Assembly: GCA_964471665.1 (NCBI GenBank)
Contig: CAYYHG010000102.1
Location: 1 to 10,249, forward strand
Reading direction: 5' to 3'
Source of the DNA: SW-9-67-25 sp964471665
Lineage (GTDB): Archaea > Halobacteriota > Halobacteria > Halobacteriales > Haloarculaceae
DNA length: 10,249 nt
Positions within the stretch are counted from its first letter, which is position 1, and every line of letters starts with the position of its first letter. Under the pieces are notes generated by a model. The model did not search any database, was not told where the DNA came from, and saw nothing but the letters and a program-made list of their open reading frames with translations. Of the stretch, positions 1 through 5,965 are shown piece by piece. A program made the translations under genes and the position numbers.

Positions 1-1
1 G

Positions 2-745
2 ACCTCGCCGATCGGTGTCGTTCCCCAGGAACTCGAAACCACCTACCCCGCCCAGCACTACGACTCCGTCGTGACCGGCCACTGGAGCGCCACCGAGACC
101 GGGTTCGTCGCCGACGTCCTCGAGGCGTACCTCCGGCGCAACGAGTACCCCCGCGTGATCGCACACCTCCCCGAGGACTACCGGGACATCTGCGAGCGCG
201 TCGAGGACGCGCTGGCCCTCGAGTTCGAGTACACCGTCGAGGACCACCCGACGACCACGGCGTCGCTGTCGAACCTCGCGTCGACGCTGTCGGCGGAACT
301 GAAGTACGGCAAGCGCGAGCGCCAGCACAACACCCTCCGGGCCATCGCGGACTACCAGTTCGGAGACGGGGCCGGAGACGACATCTTCGAGCACCTGCGT
401 GTCGAGAGCCGGTACCCCAAACTCCGGGCCCACGACGCTGACGGCGAGCAACTGGCCGCGATGGTCCCCGAGTACGGCGTTCTCTCGCTGACGCTGGCCG
501 GCGCGCGCCGGTGGGTCGACAGCGACGCGCCGACCAGACGGGTCGAGGTCGACGACTTCGTCCCCCACGGGTCGGTGCTCGCGCCCGGCGTCGTCGACGC
601 CGACGACGGGATCAGGGTCGGTGACGAAGTGGTCGTCGAGGGACCCCGGGCGTTCGCCGTCGGCCGGGCGGAGATGTCCGGCCCGGAGATGGCAGCGAGC
701 ACGCGCGGCGTCGCGAGCAGGGTTCGACACGTCACGGAACTGTAA
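2..745 (+). CDS. arcS: Archaeosine synthase ArcS (alpha subunit), C-terminal part; 5' end outside the window
   Basis: The open frame runs in from the left edge without a start; GTG at 71 lies inside it. Upstream residues read PIGVVPQELETTYPAQHYD, then VTGHW, which I recognise as the ArcS/TgtA2 core. About 247 residues are visible: the end of the core domain (to about nt 390), then a C-terminal PUA-type RNA-binding domain (about nt 400-742, from RYPKLRAHDADG through FVPHGSVLAPGVV to GPRAFAVGRAEMSG). Known of the family: ArcS is a TGT paralogue lacking transglycosylase activity; it attaches lysine to preQ0 at position 15 of tRNA, and RaSEA then cleaves the adduct to give archaeosine. The next gene on the same strand is raSEA, 73 bp downstream, which strongly supports the call. 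The N-terminal TGT-like region cannot be judged here. Confidence 0.88.
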   Translation, partial: TSPIGVVPQELETTYPAQHYDSVVTGHWSATETGFVADVLEAYLRRNEYPRVIAHLPEDYRDICERVEDALALEFEYTVEDHPTTTASLSNLASTLSAELKYGKRERQHNTLRAIADYQFGDGAGDDIFEHLRVESRYPKLRAHDADGEQLAAMVPEYGVLSLTLAGARRWVDSDAPTRRVEVDDFVPHGSVLAPGVVDADDGIRVGDEVVVEGPRAFAVGRAEMSGPEMAASTRGVASRVRHVTEL

Positions 746-788
746 CCCGGCAGCGACCTGTCCGCCGGATTCGCCCGGCAGCGAAGGC

Positions 789-796
789 GATATACG
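789..796 (+). promoter_or_regulatory. Probable TATA box of raSEA
   Basis: The sequence cgatatac lies in the 73-bp gap after arcS, with its centre about 26 nt before the ATG at 819. That is the haloarchaeal spacing for transcription starting at or within a few bases of the start codon, and no Shine-Dalgarno is visible. raSEA therefore probably has its own leaderless transcript, even if read-through from arcS also occurs. Confidence 0.5.
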
Positions 797-818
797 CACA
801 GAACAGTTGAGTCCGACA

Positions 819-1895
819 ATGAGTAAACCGAGTCCGGAGGTCTACGAGCAGGGCCGCGGGATGGACGCCCACAACCAGGCGATGCGGGAGATCCGGTCTC
901 GCAAGGACGAGACGTACGATCCGCGCGAACCCACGCGCGTCTGGCTGGACGAGGACAACACCCCCGACGGCGTCTACGACTCGCTGACCATCATCCTCAA
1001 CACCGGCGGCTGCCGGTGGGCGCGTGCCGGCGGCTGTACGATGTGTGGCTACGTCGCCGAGAGCGTCGAGGGCGGAACCGTCGCTCACGAGGACCTGCTG
1101 GCCCAGGTCGAGACGTGTCTCGACCACGAGCGCGAGCACGCGGACGAACCGGCGGGGCAGGTGAAAATCTACACCTCCGGGTCCTTCCTCGACGAGCGCG
1201 AGATTCCGGCAGCGACCCGGCGGGCCATCGCCGCCGAGTTCGGGGACCGGGACCGGATCGTGGTCGAGTCGCTCCCGGATTTCGTCGACCGCGAGAAGAT
1301 TGCGGAGTTCACCGACCACGGACTCGAGACCGACATCGCGGTCGGCCTGGAGACGGCGACCGACCGCGTGCGACAGGACTGTGTGAACAAGTACTTCGAC
1401 TTCTCGGCGTTCGAGCACGCGGCCGCCGACGCTGTGGCGGCGGGCGCCGGTGTCAAGGCCTACCTCCTCATGAAGCCGCCTTTCCTCTCGGAGTCCGAGG
1501 CTGTCGACGACATGAAACGCTCGGTCCGGCGGTGTGCCGGCGTCGATGGCTGTCACACCGTCTCGATGAACCCCTGTAACGTGCAGCGCCACACCATGGT
1601 CGAGGACCTGTTCTACAGCGACGGGTACCGGCCGCCCTGGCTCTGGAGTGTCGCCGAGGTGCTGGCCGCCACGGCCGAGAAACCAGTCATCGTCGTCTCC
1701 GACCCTGTCGGTCACGGGTCCGACAGGGGCCCGCACAACTGCGGGGAGTGTGACGACCGCGTCCAGCGCGCCATCAAGGACTTCGACATCCGGCAGGATC
1801 CGACTGTCTTCGGAGAGGTGTCCTGTGCGTGTGAGCACACCTGGGAGGCCGTCGTCGAACGCGAACAGAGCTACTCGATGCCGCTCGCGCGGTGA
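819..1895 (+). CDS. raSEA: Archaeosine biosynthesis radical SAM enzyme RaSEA
   Basis: A 358-residue protein. The cluster motif GGCRWARAGGCTMCGY has cysteines C65, C73 and C76 (CX7CX2C), the unusual spacing of RaSEA/Elp3-like radical SAM proteins rather than the usual CX3CX2C. Other landmarks are KIYTSGSFLDERE (about 117-128), VVESLPDFV (148-156), VGLETA (175-180) and the substrate region MNPCNVQRHT (250-259). A C-terminal set, C308/C311 (CGEC) and C336/C338 (CAC, with H340), looks like a zinc site; that is inference. RaSEA is known to use SAM to cleave the lysine adduct made by ArcS, giving the formamidine of archaeosine at tRNA position 15. The ATG at 819 is chosen because a TATA-like box sits about 26 nt upstream and the protein starts MSKPSPEVYEQGRGMDAHN. 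The frame remains open upstream to 621, but that part overlaps arcS and is arginine-rich, so it is not coding. Confidence 0.93.
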   Translation: MSKPSPEVYEQGRGMDAHNQAMREIRSRKDETYDPREPTRVWLDEDNTPDGVYDSLTIILNTGGCRWARAGGCTMCGYVAESVEGGTVAHEDLLAQVETCLDHEREHADEPAGQVKIYTSGSFLDEREIPAATRRAIAAEFGDRDRIVVESLPDFVDREKIAEFTDHGLETDIAVGLETATDRVRQDCVNKYFDFSAFEHAAADAVAAGAGVKAYLLMKPPFLSESEAVDDMKRSVRRCAGVDGCHTVSMNPCNVQRHTMVEDLFYSDGYRPPWLWSVAEVLAATAEKPVIVVSDPVGHGSDRGPHNCGECDDRVQRAIKDFDIRQDPTVFGEVSCACEHTWEAVVEREQSYSMPLAR

Positions 1896-2103
1896 CCTAC
1901 AACCGTCGTGTCTATCACTTTCACTTTCACCGCGGTAGGCCGGAGTATTAGTATCACACCCCACAAGGAAAGCACAGGGTCCGAGCCTCGATTTGCCAGT
2001 TCGCGCCTGGCGGGAGTGTCACACGCTCGGCCCTCGTTCCCCATCCTGTACCACTTCAGCGCGGTCTGTTGTCGCCCCGGGAGTGGCAACTGCTGGCACA
2101 CAG
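1896..2103. other. Convergent intergenic region without a recognisable gene
   Basis: This 208-bp gap lies between the 3' ends of raSEA (+) and purQ (-). A T/C-rich stretch at 1911-1929, with actttc repeated, may help end raSEA transcription. A small hairpin, gccag at 1995-1999 with ctggc at 2007-2011, is present. A 76-codon frame on the minus strand (1871-2101) has no family resemblance and runs into raSEA, so I do not call it. I see no tRNA-like fold or C/D-box pattern that I would defend. Confidence 0.5.
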
Positions 2104-2790
2104 CTACGGCAGTCCCGACTCGAACCCCCGGAGGATCCCCTGTCCGTCGGTACCGCCGACGTCTGGGAGGGTTGCGCGCTCGGGGTGGGGCATCAGCACG
2201 GCGACGTGGTCGTCCTCGCCGAGTACGCCCGCGACGTCGTGTTTCGACCCGTTGGGATTCGCCCCGGCCGTGACCTCGCCGTCCCGGTCGCAGTACCGGA
2301 AGAGAACCCGGTCCTCTGCGACCAGTTCCTCGAGGCGGTCGTCCGGAATCTCGAACCGGCCCTCGCCGTGGGCGATGGGGAGTTCGAGCACGTCGCCCGG
2401 TTCGTAGGCGCGCGTGAAGGGCGTGTCCGCGTTCTCGACCCGGAGGTGGACGTGTTCACACTGGAAGCGCGCGCTCCGGTTGACGGTGAACGCGCCGGGG
2501 GTCAGGCCGGCTTCACAGCCGATCTGTGCGCCGTTGCAGACGCCCAGGGTCGGCGTCCCGGCGGCGGCCGCCTCGCGGACCGCTTCCAGGATCGGCGAGC
2601 GGGCGGCCATCGCGCCGGCCCGGAGGTAGTCGCCGTACGAGAACCCGCCAGGGAGGACGATACCGGTCGTGTCGGCGGGCAGGCCATCCTCGTGCCAGAC
2701 GAGTTCGGCCTGGAAGCCGAGTCGCCGGAGCGCCCGGACGGTGTCCCGGTCGCAGTTACTGCCGCCGAACTGCACCACAGCGACGGTCAC
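2104..2790 (-). CDS. purQ: Phosphoribosylformylglycinamidine synthase subunit PurQ (glutaminase)
   Basis: A 228-residue class I glutamine amidotransferase, full length for the family. The N-terminus VAVVQFGGSNCDRD is typical of PurQ. LPGGFSYGDYLRAG follows at about 46-59. The nucleophile elbow GVCNGAQ places the catalytic cysteine at C85, and PHPER near the C-terminus gives the His-Glu pair H202/E204, so the triad is complete. It supplies ammonia from glutamine to PurL for the conversion of FGAR to FGAM, step 4 of purine synthesis, in a complex with PurS. The start is GTG at 2790, backed by a Shine-Dalgarno at 2796-2803. It lies downstream of purS on the same strand, after a gap of 79 bp, and probably shares its transcript. 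purL is not in the window. Confidence 0.96.
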   Translation of the reverse strand: MTVAVVQFGGSNCDRDTVRALRRLGFQAELVWHEDGLPADTTGIVLPGGFSYGDYLRAGAMAARSPILEAVREAAAAGTPTLGVCNGAQIGCEAGLTPGAFTVNRSARFQCEHVHLRVENADTPFTRAYEPGDVLELPIAHGEGRFEIPDDRLEELVAEDRVLFRYCDRDGEVTAGANPNGSKHDVAGVLGEDDHVAVLMPHPERATLPDVGGTDGQGILRGFESGLP

Positions 2791-2873
2791 GCGAGCCCCC
2801 TCCGCGTTGGGAGTGTGACCAGGGAACGGGAGGCGAGCGAGTCACGCGAGCGAGCGGGAGTGACCGCGGTCAT
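2787..2873 (-). other. 28-codon reading frame bridging purS and purQ; possible coupling ORF
   Basis: An ATG at 2873-2871 overlaps the purS stop as ATGA. The frame ends with TGA at 2789-2787, which overlaps the purQ start as GTGA. It therefore fills the gap exactly, with 4-base overlaps at both ends. The peptide begins MTAVTPARSRDSLASRSL and resembles no family I know. The DNA contains a duplicated gcgagcgag motif, common in haloarchaeal spacers. It could serve to couple translation of purS and purQ, or be a chance frame in GC-rich DNA; the peptide itself looks unlikely to be conserved. Confidence 0.25.
2796..2803 (-). promoter_or_regulatory. Shine-Dalgarno of purQ
   Basis: On the minus strand the sequence ggaggggg lies about 8 nt before the GTG at 2790. 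It supports that GTG as the start and suggests purQ is translated from an internal position of a purS-purQ message rather than leaderless. Confidence 0.6.
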
Positions 2874-3121
2874 CGCTGGTCCACGGTGACGTCGTAGTCG
2901 TGAATGGTCGGGTTCGCGAGCAGCCGTTCGGCCATCTCCGCGGCGCGTTCGCGGGCGGCCGTCTCGTCGTCGGCCTCCAGGTCGAGTTCGAACTGATCGG
3001 CCGCGCGCAACGCCTCGAGTTCGAATCCGAGCCGTTCCAGCGCGCGCCGGGTGGTTTCGGCCTCGGGATCGAGCACCCCCTCCTTGAGCCGGACGGTGAC
3101 GGTAGCGGTGTAACCGGGCAT
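2870..3121 (-). CDS. purS: Phosphoribosylformylglycinamidine synthase subunit PurS
   Basis: An 83-residue protein of normal length for PurS. It opens with the beta strand YTATVTVRLKEGVLDPEA. The conserved middle is RRALERLGFELEALRAADQFEL, and it ends with a helix and LLANPTIHDYDVTVDQ, all typical of the family. PurS is a small dimeric bridging subunit that holds PurQ and PurL together in the multi-subunit FGAM synthase of archaea and Gram-positive bacteria; it has no active site of its own. The start at 3121 matches the family N-terminus and has an AT-rich box about 30 nt upstream. It is the promoter-proximal gene of a purS-purQ unit. Confidence 0.95.
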   Translation of the reverse strand: MPGYTATVTVRLKEGVLDPEAETTRRALERLGFELEALRAADQFELDLEADDETAARERAAEMAERLLANPTIHDYDVTVDQR

Positions 3122-3147
3122 CGGTCGAGGGACGGTCCCGCCCGGCG

Positions 3148-3156
3148 AAAATACTT
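3148..3156 (-). promoter_or_regulatory. TATA box for the purS-purQ transcript
   Basis: On the minus strand the box reads aagtatttt, an isolated AT-rich run in GC-rich DNA centred about 30 nt before the purS ATG. This predicts a start of transcription within a few bases of the ATG. I see no clear operator around it. Confidence 0.6.
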
Positions 3157-3263
3157 GTGATCCGGCCGGCGCCGTACCGACGGATCCGCGCCCGGAGACG
3201 GTCGGCCCCGACCCGGTCGATCAACGCAGTATCGAACAGTCGGTCCGTCAGTACGTGTCGAGT

Positions 3264-3272
3264 CCCTTTAGT
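3264..3272 (+). promoter_or_regulatory. Probable TATA element of the 61-residue acidic protein gene
   Basis: The sequence cccttta followed by gt lies about 27 nt before the ATG at 3295, the usual haloarchaeal distance for a leaderless or nearly leaderless start. A weak aggtggt just before the ATG could act as a ribosome site if a short leader is made. The match to a TATA consensus is modest. Confidence 0.4.
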
Positions 3273-3294
3273 CGCCAGAGCGTCTACAGGTGGT

Positions 3295-3480
3295 ATGGGT
3301 TTTGGTAGCTACGACGAGTCCGAGCAGGAAAACCAGGATATCAGCACCGACGAGGACACCGAAGGGGTCACTGTGCACGAGAACGACCACGACGGAGAGG
3401 TCACTTTCGAGGCGAACGCGTCGACGGACGAACTCGTCGACCGGCTCGCGGACATGGGTGACGACGAGGACGACGACTGA
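3295..3480 (+). CDS. Small acidic haloarchaeal protein, probably DUF5786 family
   Basis: A 61-residue protein starting MGFGSYDESEQENQDIST. From memory this N-terminus marks a small protein conserved across haloarchaea (DUF5786); the function is unknown. It is strongly acidic: the tail DMGDDEDDD and many other Asp/Glu residues leave very few basic ones. The middle, GVTVHENDHDGEVTFEANASTDELVDRL, could form a short beta hairpin followed by a helix. No signal peptide, membrane segment or cysteine is present. The start is chosen from the conserved N-terminus and the TATA-like element about 27 nt upstream. An open frame extends to 3157, but that part is arginine-rich and lies in the divergent promoter region. 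It is divergent from purS and convergent with purC; I do not infer a purine role from that. Confidence 0.8.
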   Translation: MGFGSYDESEQENQDISTDEDTEGVTVHENDHDGEVTFEANASTDELVDRLADMGDDEDDD

Positions 3481-3487
3481 TCGCGAG

Positions 3488-3552
3488 CCGCCTGCCGTAG
3501 CCGTCTGCTGTAACTGCTCGCTGTGGCTGTCTGCTGTGCCTGTCTGCTGTGT
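3488..3552. repeat. 13-bp tandem repeat, five imperfect copies
   Basis: Units start at 3488, 3501, 3514, 3527 and 3540, an exact 13-base period. Units 4 and 5 are ctgtctgctgtgc and ctgtctgctgtgt, differing at one base. Unit 2 is ccgtctgctgtaa; unit 1 (ccgcctgccgtag) and unit 3 (ctgctcgctgtgg) are more diverged. The array nearly fills the 78-bp gap between the convergent acidic-protein gene and purC, ending just before the purC stop. The plus strand is pyrimidine-rich (C, T, G, almost no A). It may be replication slippage or part of a bidirectional termination region. Confidence 0.7.
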
Positions 3553-3558
3553 CCGTCC

Positions 3559-4596
3559 CTACGGATACATCTCGCTTTCGACCCGTTCGATAGCGACAGC
3601 CAGCGACGGTGCCTCGAAGACGTCCCGTCCGACGTACGCGTTGGTCCCGGCCCAGTAGAGGTCCCGTGCGGTCTCGATGACGCTCGCGTCCAGCGGCTCG
3701 GGCTCGCTGTCACAGAGTGCTTTCCAGTCGGCGACACCCTCACGCGTCGCTCGGCGTTTGGCCGCCGACACCGCCTCGACCCACTCGGGCTGGGTTCGCT
3801 TGTGGTACTGCCGGAGGACCTCCTTCGAGACCTGCTGGCCCGCGCAGGAAAACCGGTTCTCGTCGAAGGTGCCGACGACGTCCGCGACGCGTATCTCGCC
3901 GTCGTGGTAGAGACACTCGATCTTGCCGTCCTGGTGGACCAGTCCGGCGCGCTCGGCGCGTTCGGTCACCAGTCTGTTCACCTCGCGTGCGATCGATTCG
4001 AGCGGTTCGACGTCTGCCAGGCCGGCGACGCGGTCCGCCGCCTCGCGGTCCAGGTAGCGGTCCTGTTTCTCGTATTTCGTCGAGAACTCCACGACGGCCT
4101 CGGGGAGATCGACGGCCTCGTCGGGCCACTCCGCGACGTCGAGGCCGTGCTCGTCTGGATCGGAGCGCGCGCGAAGCGAGGACCCCGCCGGGACGCGGTT
4201 CCGGAAGACGATCTCCAGCGGGATCAGGTAGTTCGAGCCCGCGGCCTCGTGGTAGGCCTCGTAGTCGTACGCGCCGTCGGTAAACGGGAGGGCGGGCACC
4301 TGCGCGAGATCGATGGCCATCTCCCGCGGTGCGGTTCCGGCCTCGAGGGCGGCCTCGAGTGAGTGTCGGGCTCCGTCCACGACCACGCCGCGGTAGTGGG
4401 TGGGGACGCCCTCCGATTCGAGCAGCTCGAAGTTGTACGCGCCCATGGTACACAGCGAGGCGCCCTTCCCGGTGATCTCGTCAGGCATCTTCCCCCAGTC
4501 GAACACGGAGTAGTCGTCGGTAAAGACGAAGGCGCCACGCCCGGGAACCGTGGCCGTCGGCGGCTCGTCGACGCGGAAGTCCTTGACGCTGGTCAT
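3559..4596 (-). CDS. purC: Phosphoribosylaminoimidazole-succinocarboxamide synthase (SAICAR synthase)
   Basis: A 345-residue protein joining CAIR and aspartate with ATP to form SAICAR in purine synthesis. Family landmarks are the nucleotide-binding start VFTDDYSVFDWGKMPDEITGKG (about 24-45), the signature LEIVFRNRVPAGSS (127-140), the acidic substrate segment DGKIECLYHDGEIRVADVVGTFDENRF (223-249, with E227, D239, D245, E246 and R248), and the end LYWAGTNAYVGRDVFEAP. It is about 100 residues longer than the classical bacterial enzyme. From memory this is normal for the haloarchaeal type. The ATG at 4596 gives the expected N-terminus MTSVKDFRVDEPP. It stands alone on its strand and converges with the acidic-protein gene. 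The upstream region has only a weak AT-rich candidate (about 4625-4632) for a promoter. Confidence 0.94.
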   Translation of the reverse strand: MTSVKDFRVDEPPTATVPGRGAFVFTDDYSVFDWGKMPDEITGKGASLCTMGAYNFELLESEGVPTHYRGVVVDGARHSLEAALEAGTAPREMAIDLAQVPALPFTDGAYDYEAYHEAAGSNYLIPLEIVFRNRVPAGSSLRARSDPDEHGLDVAEWPDEAVDLPEAVVEFSTKYEKQDRYLDREAADRVAGLADVEPLESIAREVNRLVTERAERAGLVHQDGKIECLYHDGEIRVADVVGTFDENRFSCAGQQVSKEVLRQYHKRTQPEWVEAVSAAKRRATREGVADWKALCDSEPEPLDASVIETARDLYWAGTNAYVGRDVFEAPSLAVAIERVESEMYP

Positions 4597-4691
4597 CGGT
4601 TAGAGGGGTGGCTGGCGCACACATCAAGCTTTCAGTTCCCGCGCCGTGGCTGTGACAACCCACTTTGCGGGGGAGGGACTACTCGCGTGTG

Positions 4692-4907
4692 ATGAGCGTC
4701 AGCTACCGGCTGGCAACCGCGATCATTCTGGTGGCGACGGCTGCCATCGTCGGCTCGGCCGTCTTCAACATCCTCGTCGTCTTCTCGGTTGCGAGGCTGG
4801 CTGCAGACGAACCGATCGAAGCCAGCCGGTCGCTGGTCTGCAGGCAAAAGTTTCACTCCCAACAGTTATTCTTCGTTAACACTACTGGTCTCGGAGGAGG
4901 TCAATAA
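4692..4907 (+). pseudogene. Decayed partial copy of a CaCA-type cation exchanger gene
   Basis: This 71-codon frame contains IVGSAVFNILV, the end of the alpha-1 repeat of CaCA exchangers, then ADEPIEASRSLV. The intact gene just downstream has IVGSAIFNILV and TKTPVEANRTLV at the matching place. The DNA also matches closely (for example gccatcgtcgg/ctcggcc against 5151-5166). Similarity fades after about 4856, where a small indel appears to break the frame. The preceding segment, MSVSYRLATAIILVATAA, looks like one membrane helix; it may be a paralogue's N-terminus joined by an internal deletion. The PE motif needed for ion binding is missing and only a fraction of the protein remains, so transport is impossible. 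The frame stops at TAA 4905-4907, sharing one base with the next ATG. It could still be translated as a small membrane peptide, but I favour a remnant. Confidence 0.65.
4893..4901 (+). promoter_or_regulatory. Shine-Dalgarno of the exchanger gene
   Basis: The sequence ggaggaggt ends about 5 nt before the ATG at 4907, an ideal Shine-Dalgarno position and unusually strong for this largely leaderless window. It fixes the ATG at 4907. AT-rich stretches at 4865-4872 and 4873-4881 are candidate TATA elements. They lie inside the upstream gene remnant. Confidence 0.7.
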
Positions 4908-5941
4908 TGGCGCTGGGCGGGGTCCTTCCCGACGCTACGGGAGTGCACGTGGCCGTCGTCGTTGTCGCCACAGTGGCGCTCTGGTTCGGGAGTGCGTGGC
5001 TGGAGAGTTCTGCCGAACACCTCTCGGCGTACTACGGGCTGCCCGCCGTGGTGCAAGGTTCCATCGTCGTCGCTGTCGGCTCCAGTTTTCCGGAACTGGT
5101 GAGCGTTGTCGTCACCGCACTCGAGGACTCGTTCGGGCTGGGTGTTGGAGCCATCGTCGGGTCGGCCATCTTCAACATCCTGGTGATCCCAGCACTGTCC
5201 GGCATAGCGACCAAGACTCCGGTGGAGGCCAACCGCACACTCGTGTACAAGGAGGCACAGTTTTACATGCTGGCCGTGTCCGCACTGGTGATTACGTTCG
5301 CTCTTGCAGTCATCTACTTCCCAATCGACGGTGGGACAGAACTCGACGGACGGATAACACGTCCGCTCGCACTGGTACCGTTGCTCCTGTACGTTCTGTA
5401 TCTGTTCATCCAGTGGCAAGACGTCGGGGACCACGAGAGCGAGGAGAGTGTCGACGACGTAGCTGTGCTCCGCGAGTGGGGGCGATTGTCAGCCGGATTG
5501 CTCGTCATTCTCGTCGCTGTCGAGTTACTCGTGGGGGCGATCACGGGGCTGAACGCGACCTTCGGAATACCGGAGTTTCTCGCTGGCGTGACCATCCTCG
5601 CTGCTGCGACGAGTCTCCCCGACGCACTGGTCAGTGTCCGGGCAGCACGCGGTGGGAGGGGCGTCACGAGTCTCGGGAACGTTCTCGGGTCGAACACATT
5701 CGATCTCCTGGTGGCCATCCCTGTCGGGGTCCTCATCGCCGGGAGCGCCCCGGTTTCGTTCACCATCGCAGCACCCATGATGGGCATCTTGACCCTCGCC
5801 ACGATTCTCCTGTTCACAGTACTCCGTACTGGTCTGACCCTGACGTCGGTCGAGTCGTATACGCTACTCGTCGCGTACCTGATCTTCATCGGGTGGGTCG
5901 TCGGCGAGACTGTCGGTCTGTTCGGACTGATCAGAGTGTGA
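4907..5941 (+). CDS. Cation/calcium exchanger of the CaCA family (YrbG/NCX-like)
   Basis: A 344-residue membrane protein with about ten hydrophobic segments in two inverted halves, joined by an acidic loop (DHESEESVDD, about 175-184). Alpha-1 repeat: VGSSFPELVS (58-66) and GAIVGSAIFN (81-90). Alpha-2 repeat: AATSLPDALVS (233-243) and GNVLGSNTFD (257-266). By comparison with NCX from Methanocaldococcus jannaschii, the ion-binding positions are E63, S86 and N90 in alpha-1 and D239, S262 and D266 in alpha-2. The second acidic site is Asp rather than Glu, as in potassium-dependent NCKX exchangers. It probably expels Ca2+ or another cation in exchange for Na+ or H+; the exact ions cannot be read from sequence. 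The start is set by a strong Shine-Dalgarno. Codon use is visibly less GC-biased than in the flanking genes. A decayed copy precedes it and a palindromic element follows, suggesting a mobile or gained region. Confidence 0.9.
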   Translation: MALGGVLPDATGVHVAVVVVATVALWFGSAWLESSAEHLSAYYGLPAVVQGSIVVAVGSSFPELVSVVVTALEDSFGLGVGAIVGSAIFNILVIPALSGIATKTPVEANRTLVYKEAQFYMLAVSALVITFALAVIYFPIDGGTELDGRITRPLALVPLLLYVLYLFIQWQDVGDHESEESVDDVAVLREWGRLSAGLLVILVAVELLVGAITGLNATFGIPEFLAGVTILAAATSLPDALVSVRAARGGRGVTSLGNVLGSNTFDLLVAIPVGVLIAGSAPVSFTIAAPMMGILTLATILLFTVLRTGLTLTSVESYTLLVAYLIFIGWVVGETVGLFGLIRV

Positions 5942-5965
5942 GGGTCCGTGCGAGTCCAGTTCGTC

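Noticed and set aside
621..818. N-terminal extension of raSEA upstream of 819
   Set aside because: It overlaps the end of arcS, is rich in Arg and Ser, and the family-like start and TATA spacing both point to ATG 819.
1871..2101. Minus-strand 76-codon frame after purQ
   Set aside because: No recognisable domain, overlap with raSEA, and no promoter or ribosome site that I can support.
2831..2860. Repeated gcgagcgag motif in the purS-purQ spacer as a CRISPR or regulatory array
   Set aside because: Only two copies 15 bases apart; such GC-rich motifs are common in haloarchaeal spacers and there are no spacers of CRISPR size.
1993..2889. Long plus-strand open frame of 298 codons
   Set aside because: It lies entirely opposite purQ and the purS-purQ spacer; purQ has complete family motifs and a catalytic triad. 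Long antisense frames are common in GC-rich DNA.
3157..3294. Upstream extension of the acidic protein
   Set aside because: The extension is basic and arginine-rich, unlike the acidic protein, and overlaps the divergent promoter region.
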